From the NCBI GenBank assembly GCA_002453165.1, contig DKGH01000075.1, positions 1 to 11,331 on the forward strand: DNA of 11,331 nucleotides, read 5' to 3'. The position numbers were made by a program, and so were the translations under genes. The notes below the pieces were generated by a model. It did not search any database, was not told the DNA's origin, and worked only from the letters and a program-made list of their open reading frames with translations. Source of the stretch: Verrucomicrobia bacterium UBA6775 (GTDB taxonomy: Bacteria; Verrucomicrobiota; Verrucomicrobiia; Limisphaerales; UBA1096). This document shows positions 1 through 5,938 of the stretch, piece after piece. The number at the start of each line of letters is the position of its first letter. Position 1 is the stretch's first letter.

Positions 1-14
1 AGCGTTTTTGCAGA

Positions 15-1037
15 TTAAAGCAGTTCCTGTTGGCCGGTGCCTGAGATGGGGCTGAGGCCGAGTTTTTGAAAACTCGCCTCGGTGGCCACCCTGCCCTGCG
101 GGGTGCGGTTGAGGTAACCCTCGAGGATGAGGTACGGCTCGTAGACTTCCTCGAGCGTGTCCGGTTCTTCGCCGACGGCGACCGCGAGTGACGATAGACC
201 AACCGGGCCGCCGCTGAACTTGACGATGATCGCCTCGAGGATCCGCTTGTCCATCTCGTCGAGGCCATCCTGATCGATCTCGAGCATGGCCAGCGCCTTG
301 TCGGCGATCTCGCCGCTGATGCGGCCGTCACCCCGGACCTGCGCGTAGTCTCGCACCCGACGCAGAAGATTGTTGGCGATTCGCGGCGTGCCGCGGCTGC
401 GGCGGGCAATCTCGGCCGCGCCATCGGGATCGGTCTCGACGTCGAGTAACCGCGCAGACCGGAGCACAATCGTCTGCAAATCCTCGCCCTGATAATAGTC
501 GAGCCGCTCCCGCACGGGAAACCGGGTAAGCAACGGCGCGGTGAGCAGGCCGCTGCGGGTAGTGGCCCCGATTAGGGTAAATCTGGGCAGGTTCAGCCTC
601 ACGCTGCGGGCGTTCGGCCCCTGGTCGATGATGATGTCGAGGGTGAAGTCCTCCATCGCAGGGTAGAGATATTCCTCGATGTTTTTTTGCAGCCGATGGA
701 TTTCGTCGATGAAAAGCACATCGCCCTTGTTGAGGTTGGTCAGCAGACCGGCAAGGTCGGCCGCCTTCTCGATGGTTGGGCCGCTGGTTACCTTGAGCTC
801 GCCCCCCATTTCGCGCGAAAGTATTCCGGCGAGGGTGGTCTTGCCGAGGCCTGGCGGGCCGCTGAGGAGAATGTGGTCGAGGGAATCGCCCCGCTGCTTG
901 GCCGCCTCTACGGCGATATCGAGCCGCTCCTTGACCTTGGGCTGGCCGGTGAACTCGGAAAACGCACCCGGCCGGAGCGTCCCGTCCAGGGCGGCATCAG
1001 GCTGGGTCAACACGTCGGTAATCATCCGATCGGCCAT
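15..1037 (-). CDS. ruvB: Holliday junction branch migration ATPase RuvB
   Basis: RuvB is the hexameric AAA+ motor that, with RuvA, drives branch migration of Holliday junctions in recombination and repair. The 340-residue product shows the N-terminal region with LRP near residue 21, Walker A GPPGLGKTT at 60-68, Walker B VLFIDEIHR at 107-115, sensor 1 GATTR at 157-161, an arginine-finger candidate in LLTRFP (R172), sensor 2 RGTPRI at about 215-220 and a C-terminal winged-helix domain from about 255. Length matches the family (about 330-350). I chose ATG at 1037 (MADRMITDVL) because the frame upstream to 1124 encodes a Phe-rich stretch unlike any RuvB N-terminus; ATG at 1025 (MITDVL) is an alternative. 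No clear Shine-Dalgarno sequence precedes either. The gene is complete, ends with TAA at 15-17, and is divergent from the small membrane-protein gene. No ruvA or ruvC lies in the window and I see no LexA-like box. Confidence 0.96.
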   Translation of the reverse strand: MADRMITDVLTQPDAALDGTLRPGAFSEFTGQPKVKERLDIAVEAAKQRGDSLDHILLSGPPGLGKTTLAGILSREMGGELKVTSGPTIEKAADLAGLLTNLNKGDVLFIDEIHRLQKNIEEYLYPAMEDFTLDIIIDQGPNARSVRLNLPRFTLIGATTRSGLLTAPLLTRFPVRERLDYYQGEDLQTIVLRSARLLDVETDPDGAAEIARRSRGTPRIANNLLRRVRDYAQVRGDGRISGEIADKALAMLEIDQDGLDEMDKRILEAIIVKFSGGPVGLSSLAVAVGEEPDTLEEVYEPYLILEGYLNRTPQGRVATEASFQKLGLSPISGTGQQELL

Positions 1038-1150
1038 GCTGGAAACAGACTGCGTCAAACCGCCGCGCAACCCAAGGCAATTCAATTCATGAAGAAAAAA
1101 GGAGTTAAAAACTTGCCAGAACACCCTGTTTTAGGCTCAATGCGCGGCGC
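1038..1150. promoter_or_regulatory. divergent intergenic region between ruvB and membrane-protein gene
   Basis: This 113-bp gap separates the ruvB start from the start of the plus-strand membrane-protein gene, so both genes' promoters probably lie here or close by. It holds an A-rich tract at about 1092-1110 and a TTGCCA hexamer at 1113-1118 that could be a plus-strand -35 box, but the matching -10 is poor, so no promoter is called with confidence. No operator or clear inverted repeat was found. A 21-codon ORF (listed separately) occupies its right half. Confidence 0.3.
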
Positions 1151-1154
1151 ATGA
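1089..1154 (+). CDS. possible 21-residue upstream ORF overlapping the membrane-protein start
   Basis: An ATG at 1089 opens a 21-codon frame beginning MKKKGVKNLP and ending with TGA at 1152-1154. That stop overlaps the downstream ATG (1151-1153) in the ATGA arrangement typical of translationally coupled genes. The peptide is basic at its N-terminus (three Lys in the first four residues) and resembles no family I know. An AAGG at 1074-1077 is a weak, rather distant ribosome-binding candidate. Because the downstream gene has no good ribosome-binding site of its own, coupling through this ORF is a reasonable idea, but a chance frame is just as likely. Confidence 0.25.
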   Translation: MKKKGVKNLPEHPVLGSMRGA

Positions 1155-1471
1155 TTAACACGTTCGTTAATGCAATTCTCGCCCCAACGGGCATGGCCGT
1201 GGTGCTTTCCCTAGGCATTCTGAATCTGGTCGATCCTGAATCAGAGCCGCATGGTTTCGTCTGGGGACTGTTGGGGCTTGTCGTCTCCCTTGTCGTGATC
1301 ACAGGGCTGACAGTGCTTTACGCCAAGAAACCGGCTGCGGGCTGGGTAGTGCTGACTGCTTACACGTTAGTGCTTTATAAAATCGGCGGCTCTCACTTGT
1401 TTACCTTTGGGCTACTTGGTTTTACATGGGCGTTCGCCAAGATCGGCTGTCTGGCCACGGACGAGCACTGA
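1151..1471 (+). CDS. small hypothetical membrane protein (106 aa)
   Basis: The function and family of this gene are not recognised. The 106-residue product is very hydrophobic, with probable membrane segments at about 13-27, 36-57, 62-77 and 82-98, short polar linkers (DPESEPHG at 28-35, KK at 59-60) and a short acidic C-terminus ending TDEH. No catalytic motif or signal-peptide cleavage site is visible, and the single Cys (C100) shows no lipobox. ATG at 1151 gives the longest frame. An in-frame ATG at 1193 (residue 15) is an alternative that would shorten the first membrane segment, and neither has a strong Shine-Dalgarno sequence. It is the only plus-strand gene in the window, divergent from ruvB and convergent with the Sel1-repeat gene, and a good intrinsic terminator follows its stop codon by about 25 bp. 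That clean transcription-unit architecture supports it being a real gene. Confidence 0.72.
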   Translation: MINTFVNAILAPTGMAVVLSLGILNLVDPESEPHGFVWGLLGLVVSLVVITGLTVLYAKKPAAGWVVLTAYTLVLYKIGGSHLFTFGLLGFTWAFAKIGCLATDEH

Positions 1472-1495
1472 GTTTGAATAAAACGATTTTTGAAG

Positions 1496-1522
1496 AGCCG
1501 CGGTTCGTCCGCGGCTTTTTTT
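1496..1522 (+). terminator. Rho-independent terminator of the small membrane-protein gene
   Basis: The 8-bp stem AGCCGCGG (1496-1503) pairs with CCGCGGCT (1509-1516) around the 5-nt loop TTCGT and runs directly into seven T residues (1516-1522). It lies 24 bp after the plus-strand TGA at 1469-1471. Its T tract overlaps the stop codon of the convergent Sel1-repeat gene (1521-1523). On the minus strand the hairpin is followed by CTTC and then A's, not T's, so it should terminate mainly plus-strand transcription. Confidence 0.88.
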
Positions 1523-4037
1523 ATTTACGGAGCAGGTGCCGGATGGCGGCAACCTTTTCACCCGCACCGGGTTCCCCTTGAGCAGCCGCCTTCTCGGCCC
1601 ATAGGAGCGCTTGGTTCAAGTCCTTGCCCGCGCCACCGAGCCCGGCGGAGTAATACGCGGACAGGTTCAACTGAGCCCCGGCGTGCCCTGCCTCGGCCCC
1701 TTTTTTGTAGTGGGCAAATGCAGCTTTCCGGTCCTGTTTCACACCCAGCCCCTCGTCGTAGAGATATCCAAGATTATTCATCGCGCCGGCGTGACCCAGA
1801 TTGGCTGCCTTGCGGAACCAATCGGCTGCCTTGCGGAAGTCGCGCTTAAACTTGAACGATCCCTCAGCGTACAGATTGCCGAGGTAATAGGCCGCCTCGG
1901 CGTGTCCGCCCTCAGCCGCCATTTCATACCACTTGGCAGCCTCGGTTCGATCCGGCAACTGCAGGGAGAGAGAGCCTCCGAATCCCCGTCTAAAACTGTA
2001 CGGCACACCGGCCCCGGAGTTATAAAGCGAACCTAGGCGGAACTGGGACTCGGTGTTCCCTTCTTTCGCGGCGCGCAGATAGAGCCGATACGCCCGGGCG
2101 TAGTCCTGCTTCAACGGGGCGGTACCCATCTGGAACATGTGGCCCAGTTCGTAAATCGATTTCACGTCACCGAAACGCGCCTGCTTGGCCAAGCGCTCCA
2201 CATTTGCGCGTTGATCGGACGGCTCAGGGTTTTCCGGGGCTGCCAGAAACAGGTCGGCCTCGAGGCGCGCGGACTCTGCGAGCACACCGGCCTGCTTGGC
2301 CTCGTGGTCGCGCAGGTCGTGCACTGCCTCGTCCTCCGAGTTATCGGCCACGAGATAGAGCCACTTGAGCGCCTCAAGCCGGGCATCCGGCGAAACTTCA
2401 TTCCTCGCGAGGATGCGCTTGGCCAAGCGCAACTGGGAGGGAGCATAGTCTCTGGCTGAGGCCTGCCGATACCAAAACTCCGCCCTATCGGCATTCTTGG
2501 CCTGACGCAATTGCTGCTCAGCCTGCGAAGACAAATCCTTCGCCAAAGGTTCGTCTGGATCGTGCAGCGAACCGAGATGATGCTGCGCCACAGCCAGTCC
2601 CGGAACGGCCTCGCCCGAGGCATTCACAGCGCTCTCCCCCTGCGTGGCGACAACCTCTCCCGGATCGGCAGCCTTCAAATAAAGCTCGCGTGCCTTGATC
2701 ATCGGGTTTGGGATTTTTCGGTCGAGAATATCTGTCGTAAGCAGCCCGGTCTCATAAAGGAACCCGAGGTTTGCGTGGGCATCGGCATAGCCCTGGCCCG
2801 AGGCCATCCGATACCAATAGGCGGCCTGCTCAATGGGATTCGGATCGGGATCCCGCTTAAGAAGTCGGCGCTGGTCGCGGCGAGTCTGTGTTCCCTTGAA
2901 GTATAACACCCCAAGATTGTTTTGAGCCCCGGCATGACTCTGCTCGGCCGCACGGAAATACCAGTCGGCAGCGGTCTGGTAGTTTTGATTAATTTCACCG
3001 CCCACCTCGGGCGCGTTCTTTTTTCCGTAGCTGTAAATGATCCCAAGATCATGCTGGGCGCCGGCGTTGTTGCCCCGGAAAAATCGGCCTTCCGGCAACG
3101 GTTGCGGAGCCGAAGCCGACAACAAAAAGGCCGGCAACGGCTTGGCCCGGTCGACGCCAAGGACGACCTGCACAGCATAGTCTGCGTTAGGCAGTTTTTC
3201 CGGTTTCTGCGCTGAGGCGCCGCTGAGTTGAAACAAACTGACTGCGTTGGCCCGGCCGTCGACGTCGAAGAACATCACGAACTGAACCGGTTTGGTCAGT
3301 GGCTTTTTTCCAGCGTCGAAAATCCCAATGTCGATCAGAAGATCGTCGCCTTCACTGCGAATATCCACCACGGTGATGTCGGAGGGCTTGGCCGAGTCGT
3401 AGTTCGGGTCGAACACAGGTCGGCGGAGGCTCTGCCCGGTCCACTTGATTTTTCGCGACGCGGTCCAGTCATACTCCGGCTCCGCACCGGCTTGGTTGAG
3501 GGACATACCGGCAAACGAAAAGGGAGCGCCGCGCTTGAGGCCGACTGCGGACATCGGGAATCGGAGGCTCATCCAGTCGCCAGCCGCCTTTTTCAACTCA
3601 GCCGTCGCCAGTCGGTAATCCTGTCCGCCGGCTTCGCCACGGGCATGGATTTTTCCGAGGTTCGCACGCGCCATTGCGCTGCCCATCCTCGCCGCCTTTT
3701 CGTACCACTCAACTGCGGCTGCCTGGCTGGCTGTCACACCCACGCCCTGTTCGTAGAGAATCCCAAGGGTGTTCATCGCGCCGGGATGGTTGCCCAGCCG
3801 AACAGCCTGTCGATAATACTGTATCGCCCGGCGGAGGTCGTGGGTGACGCCGGATTGGCCCACCCGGTAAAGTTCGCCCAAGCGAAACGCCGACTCTGCG
3901 TTGCCGGCTGCCGAGGCTGCCTCGAGCCGTTTCAGCAGGGCCGCTCCGTCAGACGAAGCAGGCGCTTGGCCAAGCGCCTGGCCAAGCGACACCCAACCGA
4001 TCCCGATCAAAACCATTAATATGCTGAACCTTGTCAC
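1521..4037 (-). CDS. secreted Sel1-like repeat (SLR) protein, 838 aa
   Basis: Sel1-like repeats are alpha/alpha solenoids that scaffold protein-protein contacts; the partner here is unknown. From GTG at 4037 the product begins MTRFSILMVLIGIGWVS, a signal peptide with a likely cleavage near residue 25 (LGQA/PASS), so it should be exported. Sel1 units of about 36 residues (patterns such as A.NNLG.LY..G.GV, then A..WY.KAA..G) cover about 48-152, 327-435, 530-565 and 625-820. A non-repeat block at about 155-325 looks beta-rich (ITVVDIRSEGDDLLIDIGIF), and linkers separate other units. GTG has a GGAG upstream at 10-nt spacing; ATG at 4016 is the alternative. The open frame continues 66 codons upstream, but those cross the rplQ terminator and are non-coding. 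The DNA contains three full GCTTGGCCAAGC palindromes, one giving LGQALGQA beside the signal peptide and two giving RLAK within the solenoid. No promoter was seen in the short gap after rplQ. Confidence 0.87.
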   Translation of the reverse strand: MTRFSILMVLIGIGWVSLGQALGQAPASSDGAALLKRLEAASAAGNAESAFRLGELYRVGQSGVTHDLRRAIQYYRQAVRLGNHPGAMNTLGILYEQGVGVTASQAAAVEWYEKAARMGSAMARANLGKIHARGEAGGQDYRLATAELKKAAGDWMSLRFPMSAVGLKRGAPFSFAGMSLNQAGAEPEYDWTASRKIKWTGQSLRRPVFDPNYDSAKPSDITVVDIRSEGDDLLIDIGIFDAGKKPLTKPVQFVMFFDVDGRANAVSLFQLSGASAQKPEKLPNADYAVQVVLGVDRAKPLPAFLLSASAPQPLPEGRFFRGNNAGAQHDLGIIYSYGKKNAPEVGGEINQNYQTAADWYFRAAEQSHAGAQNNLGVLYFKGTQTRRDQRRLLKRDPDPNPIEQAAYWYRMASGQGYADAHANLGFLYETGLLTTDILDRKIPNPMIKARELYLKAADPGEVVATQGESAVNASGEAVPGLAVAQHHLGSLHDPDEPLAKDLSSQAEQQLRQAKNADRAEFWYRQASARDYAPSQLRLAKRILARNEVSPDARLEALKWLYLVADNSEDEAVHDLRDHEAKQAGVLAESARLEADLFLAAPENPEPSDQRANVERLAKQARFGDVKSIYELGHMFQMGTAPLKQDYARAYRLYLRAAKEGNTESQFRLGSLYNSGAGVPYSFRRGFGGSLSLQLPDRTEAAKWYEMAAEGGHAEAAYYLGNLYAEGSFKFKRDFRKAADWFRKAANLGHAGAMNNLGYLYDEGLGVKQDRKAAFAHYKKGAEAGHAGAQLNLSAYYSAGLGGAGKDLNQALLWAEKAAAQGEPGAGEKVAAIRHLLRK
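1803..1838. repeat. 15-bp direct repeat inside a Sel1 unit
   Basis: GGCTGCCTTGCGGAA occurs at 1803-1817 and again at 1824-1838, 21 bp apart. On the minus strand both copies encode FRKAA (the protein reads FRKAADWFRKAAN at residues 734-746). It marks a small internal duplication or convergent codon choice within one Sel1 repeat and is probably trivial. Confidence 0.6.
2183..2194. repeat. GCTTGGCCAAGC palindrome, copy 1
   Basis: This is a perfect 12-bp palindrome inside the Sel1-repeat gene. On the minus strand it lies in the frame encoding ERLAKQA (protein residues 614-620), at the start of the last block of Sel1 units. It is identical in its core to four other copies in the window. Confidence 0.85.
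2415..2430. repeat. GCTTGGCCAAGC palindrome, copy 2 (16-bp form)
   Basis: GCGCTTGGCCAAGCGC is a perfect 16-bp palindrome within the Sel1-repeat gene. Minus-strand translation is LRLAKR (residues 536-541). It falls where a Sel1 unit would usually read LG..Y, so the motif replaces part of the repeat consensus without changing frame or obvious length. Confidence 0.85.
3959..3990. repeat. GCTTGGCCAAGC palindrome, copy 3 with tandem partner
   Basis: A perfect 22-bp palindrome (3959-3980) is centred on the GCTTGGCCAAGC core at 3964-3975 and followed by a second unit, CTGGCCAAGCGA (3978-3989), that repeats the 12-bp period with two mismatches. On the minus strand the pair encodes SLGQALGQAP at residues 18-26, next to the likely signal-peptidase site of the Sel1 protein. 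Confidence 0.88.
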
Positions 4038-4057
4038 ACCGGAAGGATACTCCGCCC

Positions 4058-4077
4058 GGCCAAGCGCTTGGCCAAGC
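4058..4077. repeat. GCTTGGCCAAGC palindrome, copy 4, intergenic
   Basis: The 20 bp contain two overlapping palindromes, GGCCAAGCGCTTGGCC (4058-4073) and GCTTGGCCAAGC (4066-4077), which is 1.67 units of the same 12-bp period. This copy is non-coding: it lies between the rplQ terminator and the GTG start of the Sel1-repeat gene, just upstream of its ribosome-binding site. Confidence 0.85.
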
Positions 4078-4105
4078 AAAAAGGCCCACGGAACCGTGGG
4101 CCTTT
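4078..4105 (-). terminator. Rho-independent terminator of the alpha operon
   Basis: On the minus strand AAAGGCCCACGG is followed by TT and its exact complement CCGTGGGCCTTT (4105 down to 4080). This makes an 11-12 bp GC-rich stem with a tight 2-4 nt loop, and its 3' arm runs into five T residues (4082-4078). It starts 20 bp beyond the rplQ TAA (4126-4128), as expected for the end of the ribosomal protein operon. It also explains why the open frame upstream of the Sel1-gene GTG is not coding. Confidence 0.9.
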
Positions 4106-4125
4106 GCAATTGGTTTGAGGGAGAA

Positions 4126-4764
4126 TTACTTCTCTTCCTTGGGCGCTTCCTCGCCGGCATCGTCGGATGCCTCCCCGGCGGCTTCAGCAGATGCCTCCTC
4201 GGCCGGGGCCTCGGCTTCCGCTGCATCATCGGCAACGGCCTCGGTCTCGGCGGGCGCTTCCGCTTCAGCGGGGGCTGCCTCTTCGACGACCTGGGGTGCT
4301 TCCGCCTTGGCCGGAGTGGATGCCGGAGCGGCGTCCTCGAAAACCCAGGTCAAATAAGCCATCTCTGCGGCATCACCCTTGCGGGCACCGGCCAACCTAA
4401 CGATACGGGTGTAGCCGCCCTGGCGATTTTGCATTCTGGGCGCAATATCATCAAAGAGCTTGTGCACGACGTCGTGCTCGTTGCGCCAGTTGGCACGAAG
4501 AGTCTTGCCGTCCACACCCTTGGTTTTCGGGAAAAATTTCCGCTGCGGTGCACGCAGGCGCGCGACCGCCAGGCGGCGGTGGTGCAGCGTGCCCTTTTTC
4601 CCCAGCGTCACCATCTTCTCGGCGACGACGCGAGCCGCCTTGGCCTTGGCCACTGTGGTCTTGATCGTCTCGTTTTTAATGAGGCTGCAAACGAGGTTTG
4701 CGAGCATCGCGTTTCGATGCTCCCCGGTGCGGCCCAATTTGGCTGTTCGTACTCTGTGTCGCAT
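4126..4764 (-). CDS. rplQ: 50S ribosomal protein bL17 with long acidic C-terminal tail
   Basis: L17 lies near the exit tunnel of the large subunit. The N-terminus MRHRVRTAKLGRTGEHRNAM and the LANLVCSLIKNETIKTT region are diagnostic. The family is usually about 115-130 residues, but this product has 212. The conserved fold ends near residue 143 (YLTWVFED), after a modest insertion at about 73-96, and is followed by about 69 residues of Ala/Glu/Pro/Asp with no aromatic residue, predicted disordered and strongly acidic. ATG at 4764 is fixed by the family N-terminus; its leader AGCATAAAAA has no Shine-Dalgarno sequence. It starts 21 bp after rpoA and is the last gene of the operon, with a strong terminator following. 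The tail's base composition resembles the rest of the operon, so it is native, not a frameshift. Confidence 0.97.
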   Translation of the reverse strand: MRHRVRTAKLGRTGEHRNAMLANLVCSLIKNETIKTTVAKAKAARVVAEKMVTLGKKGTLHHRRLAVARLRAPQRKFFPKTKGVDGKTLRANWRNEHDVVHKLFDDIAPRMQNRQGGYTRIVRLAGARKGDAAEMAYLTWVFEDAAPASTPAKAEAPQVVEEAAPAEAEAPAETEAVADDAAEAEAPAEEASAEAAGEASDDAGEEAPKEEK

Positions 4765-4785
4765 TTTTTATGCTGGGGTTGTCGG

Positions 4786-5823
4786 TTATTCCTCGATGGG
4801 AGGATCATCGAACGCATCGGCCGGAGCCGGCGTCGGGGGGGAGTCCAACAACGTGGGGTCGATTTTTTCGCCCAGTGAAAGGTTGTACTCCTTGAGTTTC
4901 TCCTTGATCTCGGTGAGTGATTTTTTGCCGAAGTTACGGTACTTGAGCATCTCGGCCTCGGACTTCATGGCGAGGTGCCCCAGAGTGGTGATGTTGGCGT
5001 TGTTCAGGCAGTTGGCCGCACGGACGCTCAACTCGATCTCGTTGACGCTGGTGTTGAGCAGCTTGCGCTGGGCTTCGCGGTTTTCGTCCTTGGCCTTGGC
5101 GTCCTGCTCGAACTCGAAAGCTTCATCATTAACACCGGTAAACACGGAAAGGTGATGGGACAGAATCTCGGAAGCCTGCTTGAGGGCTTCGTCCGGTTTC
5201 AGGCGACCATCAGTCCACATCTCGAGGATCAACTTGTCGTAGTCGGTGCGTTGACCCACACGGGCGGCCTCGATGCCGTAACGCACACGGGTAACCGGCG
5301 AGAAGATGGAGTCGATCGGGATCACGCCGATAGGCTGATCCGCCTTCTTGTTGGCATCGCCGGGAAGGAATCCACGGCCCACCTGGACTTCCAGTACCAT
5401 CTCGACCTTTTTCTTTTTGTCGGTCGTGCAGATGACCTGCTTCTTGTTGACGACCTTGAGTGCCGGCGGCAATTCCAGGTCGCCCGCAGTGACGACACCC
5501 TCGGCGGTCACGCTGAGGCGCACCTCCTGCGGTTCGCGGCTGGTGTGGCGGAACTTTATTTTTTTCAGGTTCAGGACGATGTCGGTGACATCCTCCACAA
5601 CCCCCGGCACGGTGGTGAACTCGTGGTCGGCGCCCTCGATTTTCACCGAGGTGATGGCCGCCCCCTCGAGGGAGGAAAGCAGCACACGGCGAAGCGAGTT
5701 GCCGATCGTGTGACCGAAGCCGGTTTCAAACGGCTCGGCGGCGTACTTGGCATACGTATCGTTGGAATCGTCGGATTTGGTTAACTTATCCGGCTTCTCG
5801 AAGTGACCCAGTCTTATTGGCAT
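4786..5823 (-). CDS. rpoA: DNA-directed RNA polymerase subunit alpha
   Basis: Alpha dimerises to nucleate RNA polymerase assembly, and its C-terminal domain contacts UP elements and activators. The 345-residue product has the N-terminal domain at about 1-240 with the family signature FETGFGHTIGNSLRRVLLSS at 32-51, a linker at about 240-257, and the helix-hairpin-helix C-terminal domain at about 258-322. The latter contains ELSVRAANCLNNANI, where R268 corresponds to the DNA-contacting Arg265 of E. coli. A Pro/Asp/Glu-rich tail follows to the end. Length is slightly above the usual 310-335. ATG at 5823 gives MPIRLGHFEKPDKL, a credible N-terminus, but the leader (CAAAAACAAAACGTT) has no Shine-Dalgarno sequence. 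The unusually structured 102-bp gap to rpsD lies directly upstream and may control translation of this gene. Confidence 0.98.
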   Translation of the reverse strand: MPIRLGHFEKPDKLTKSDDSNDTYAKYAAEPFETGFGHTIGNSLRRVLLSSLEGAAITSVKIEGADHEFTTVPGVVEDVTDIVLNLKKIKFRHTSREPQEVRLSVTAEGVVTAGDLELPPALKVVNKKQVICTTDKKKKVEMVLEVQVGRGFLPGDANKKADQPIGVIPIDSIFSPVTRVRYGIEAARVGQRTDYDKLILEMWTDGRLKPDEALKQASEILSHHLSVFTGVNDEAFEFEQDAKAKDENREAQRKLLNTSVNEIELSVRAANCLNNANITTLGHLAMKSEAEMLKYRNFGKKSLTEIKEKLKEYNLSLGEKIDPTLLDSPPTPAPADAFDDPPIEE

Positions 5824-5838
5824 AACGTTTTGTTTTTG

Positions 5839-5938
5839 AGCAATTTTAATCTGGCCTCGTCACCATTATTCCCGTTCATAACGAGGCCCGTATAATTGCT
5901 TTCCCCGTCCACAAGGACGAAGAGGTTAACGGGAATAA
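5839..5938 (-). promoter_or_regulatory. structured rpsD-rpoA junction: candidate RNA pseudoknot or switch
   Basis: Reading the minus-strand RNA 5' to 3': segment A at 5938-5928 (TTATTCCCGTT, overlapping the last codons and stop of rpsD), a 5-bp hairpin CGTCC/GGACG with loop TTGT at 5919-5906, segment C at 5900-5894 (AGCAATT), segment D at 5888-5881 (GGCCTCGT), then A' at 5876-5866 (AACGGGAATAA), D' at 5860-5853 (ACGAGGCC) and C' at 5845-5839 (AATTGCT). All pairs are perfect: A/A' 11 bp, D/D' 8 bp, C/C' 7 bp. C-D-D'-C' nest as one stem whose 20-nt loop contains A', while A lies outside, which is pseudoknot topology or two competing folds. The structure ends 15 nt before the rpoA ATG. No T tract follows, so it is not a terminator. 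In E. coli, S4 represses the alpha operon through a pseudoknot, though that one is in the rpsM leader. Confidence 0.55.

Noticed and set aside
1038..1060. A LexA-type SOS operator upstream of ruvB
   Set aside because: No spaced inverted repeat resembling known LexA boxes is present in the gap.
2183..4077. The repeated palindromes as a CRISPR array or IS terminal repeats
   Set aside because: Copies are irregularly spaced, no spacers of constant length separate them, most lie inside an intact gene, and no transposase or cas gene is present.
4038..4235. Sixty-six-codon N-terminal extension of the Sel1 protein frame
   Set aside because: It crosses the rplQ 3' end and the alpha-operon terminator and is Arg/Pro-rich shadow sequence; a signal peptide begins right at the GTG at 4037.
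3228..4878. Long plus-strand open frames opposite the Sel1 gene and rplQ (for example 3228-4019 and 3901-4878)
   Set aside because: They are antisense to well-supported genes, cross gene boundaries and the rplQ terminator, and show no family resemblance. GC-rich third positions on the minus strand explain them.
4975..5784. Plus-strand open frame of 269 codons antisense to rpoA
   Set aside because: It is an exact shadow of rpoA with no recognisable motif or ribosome-binding site; rpoA is unambiguous.
5853..5888. The 8-bp stem in the rpsD-rpoA gap as a transcription terminator
   Set aside because: The loop is 20 nt and no T tract follows on either strand; rpoA and rplQ must be transcribed through it.
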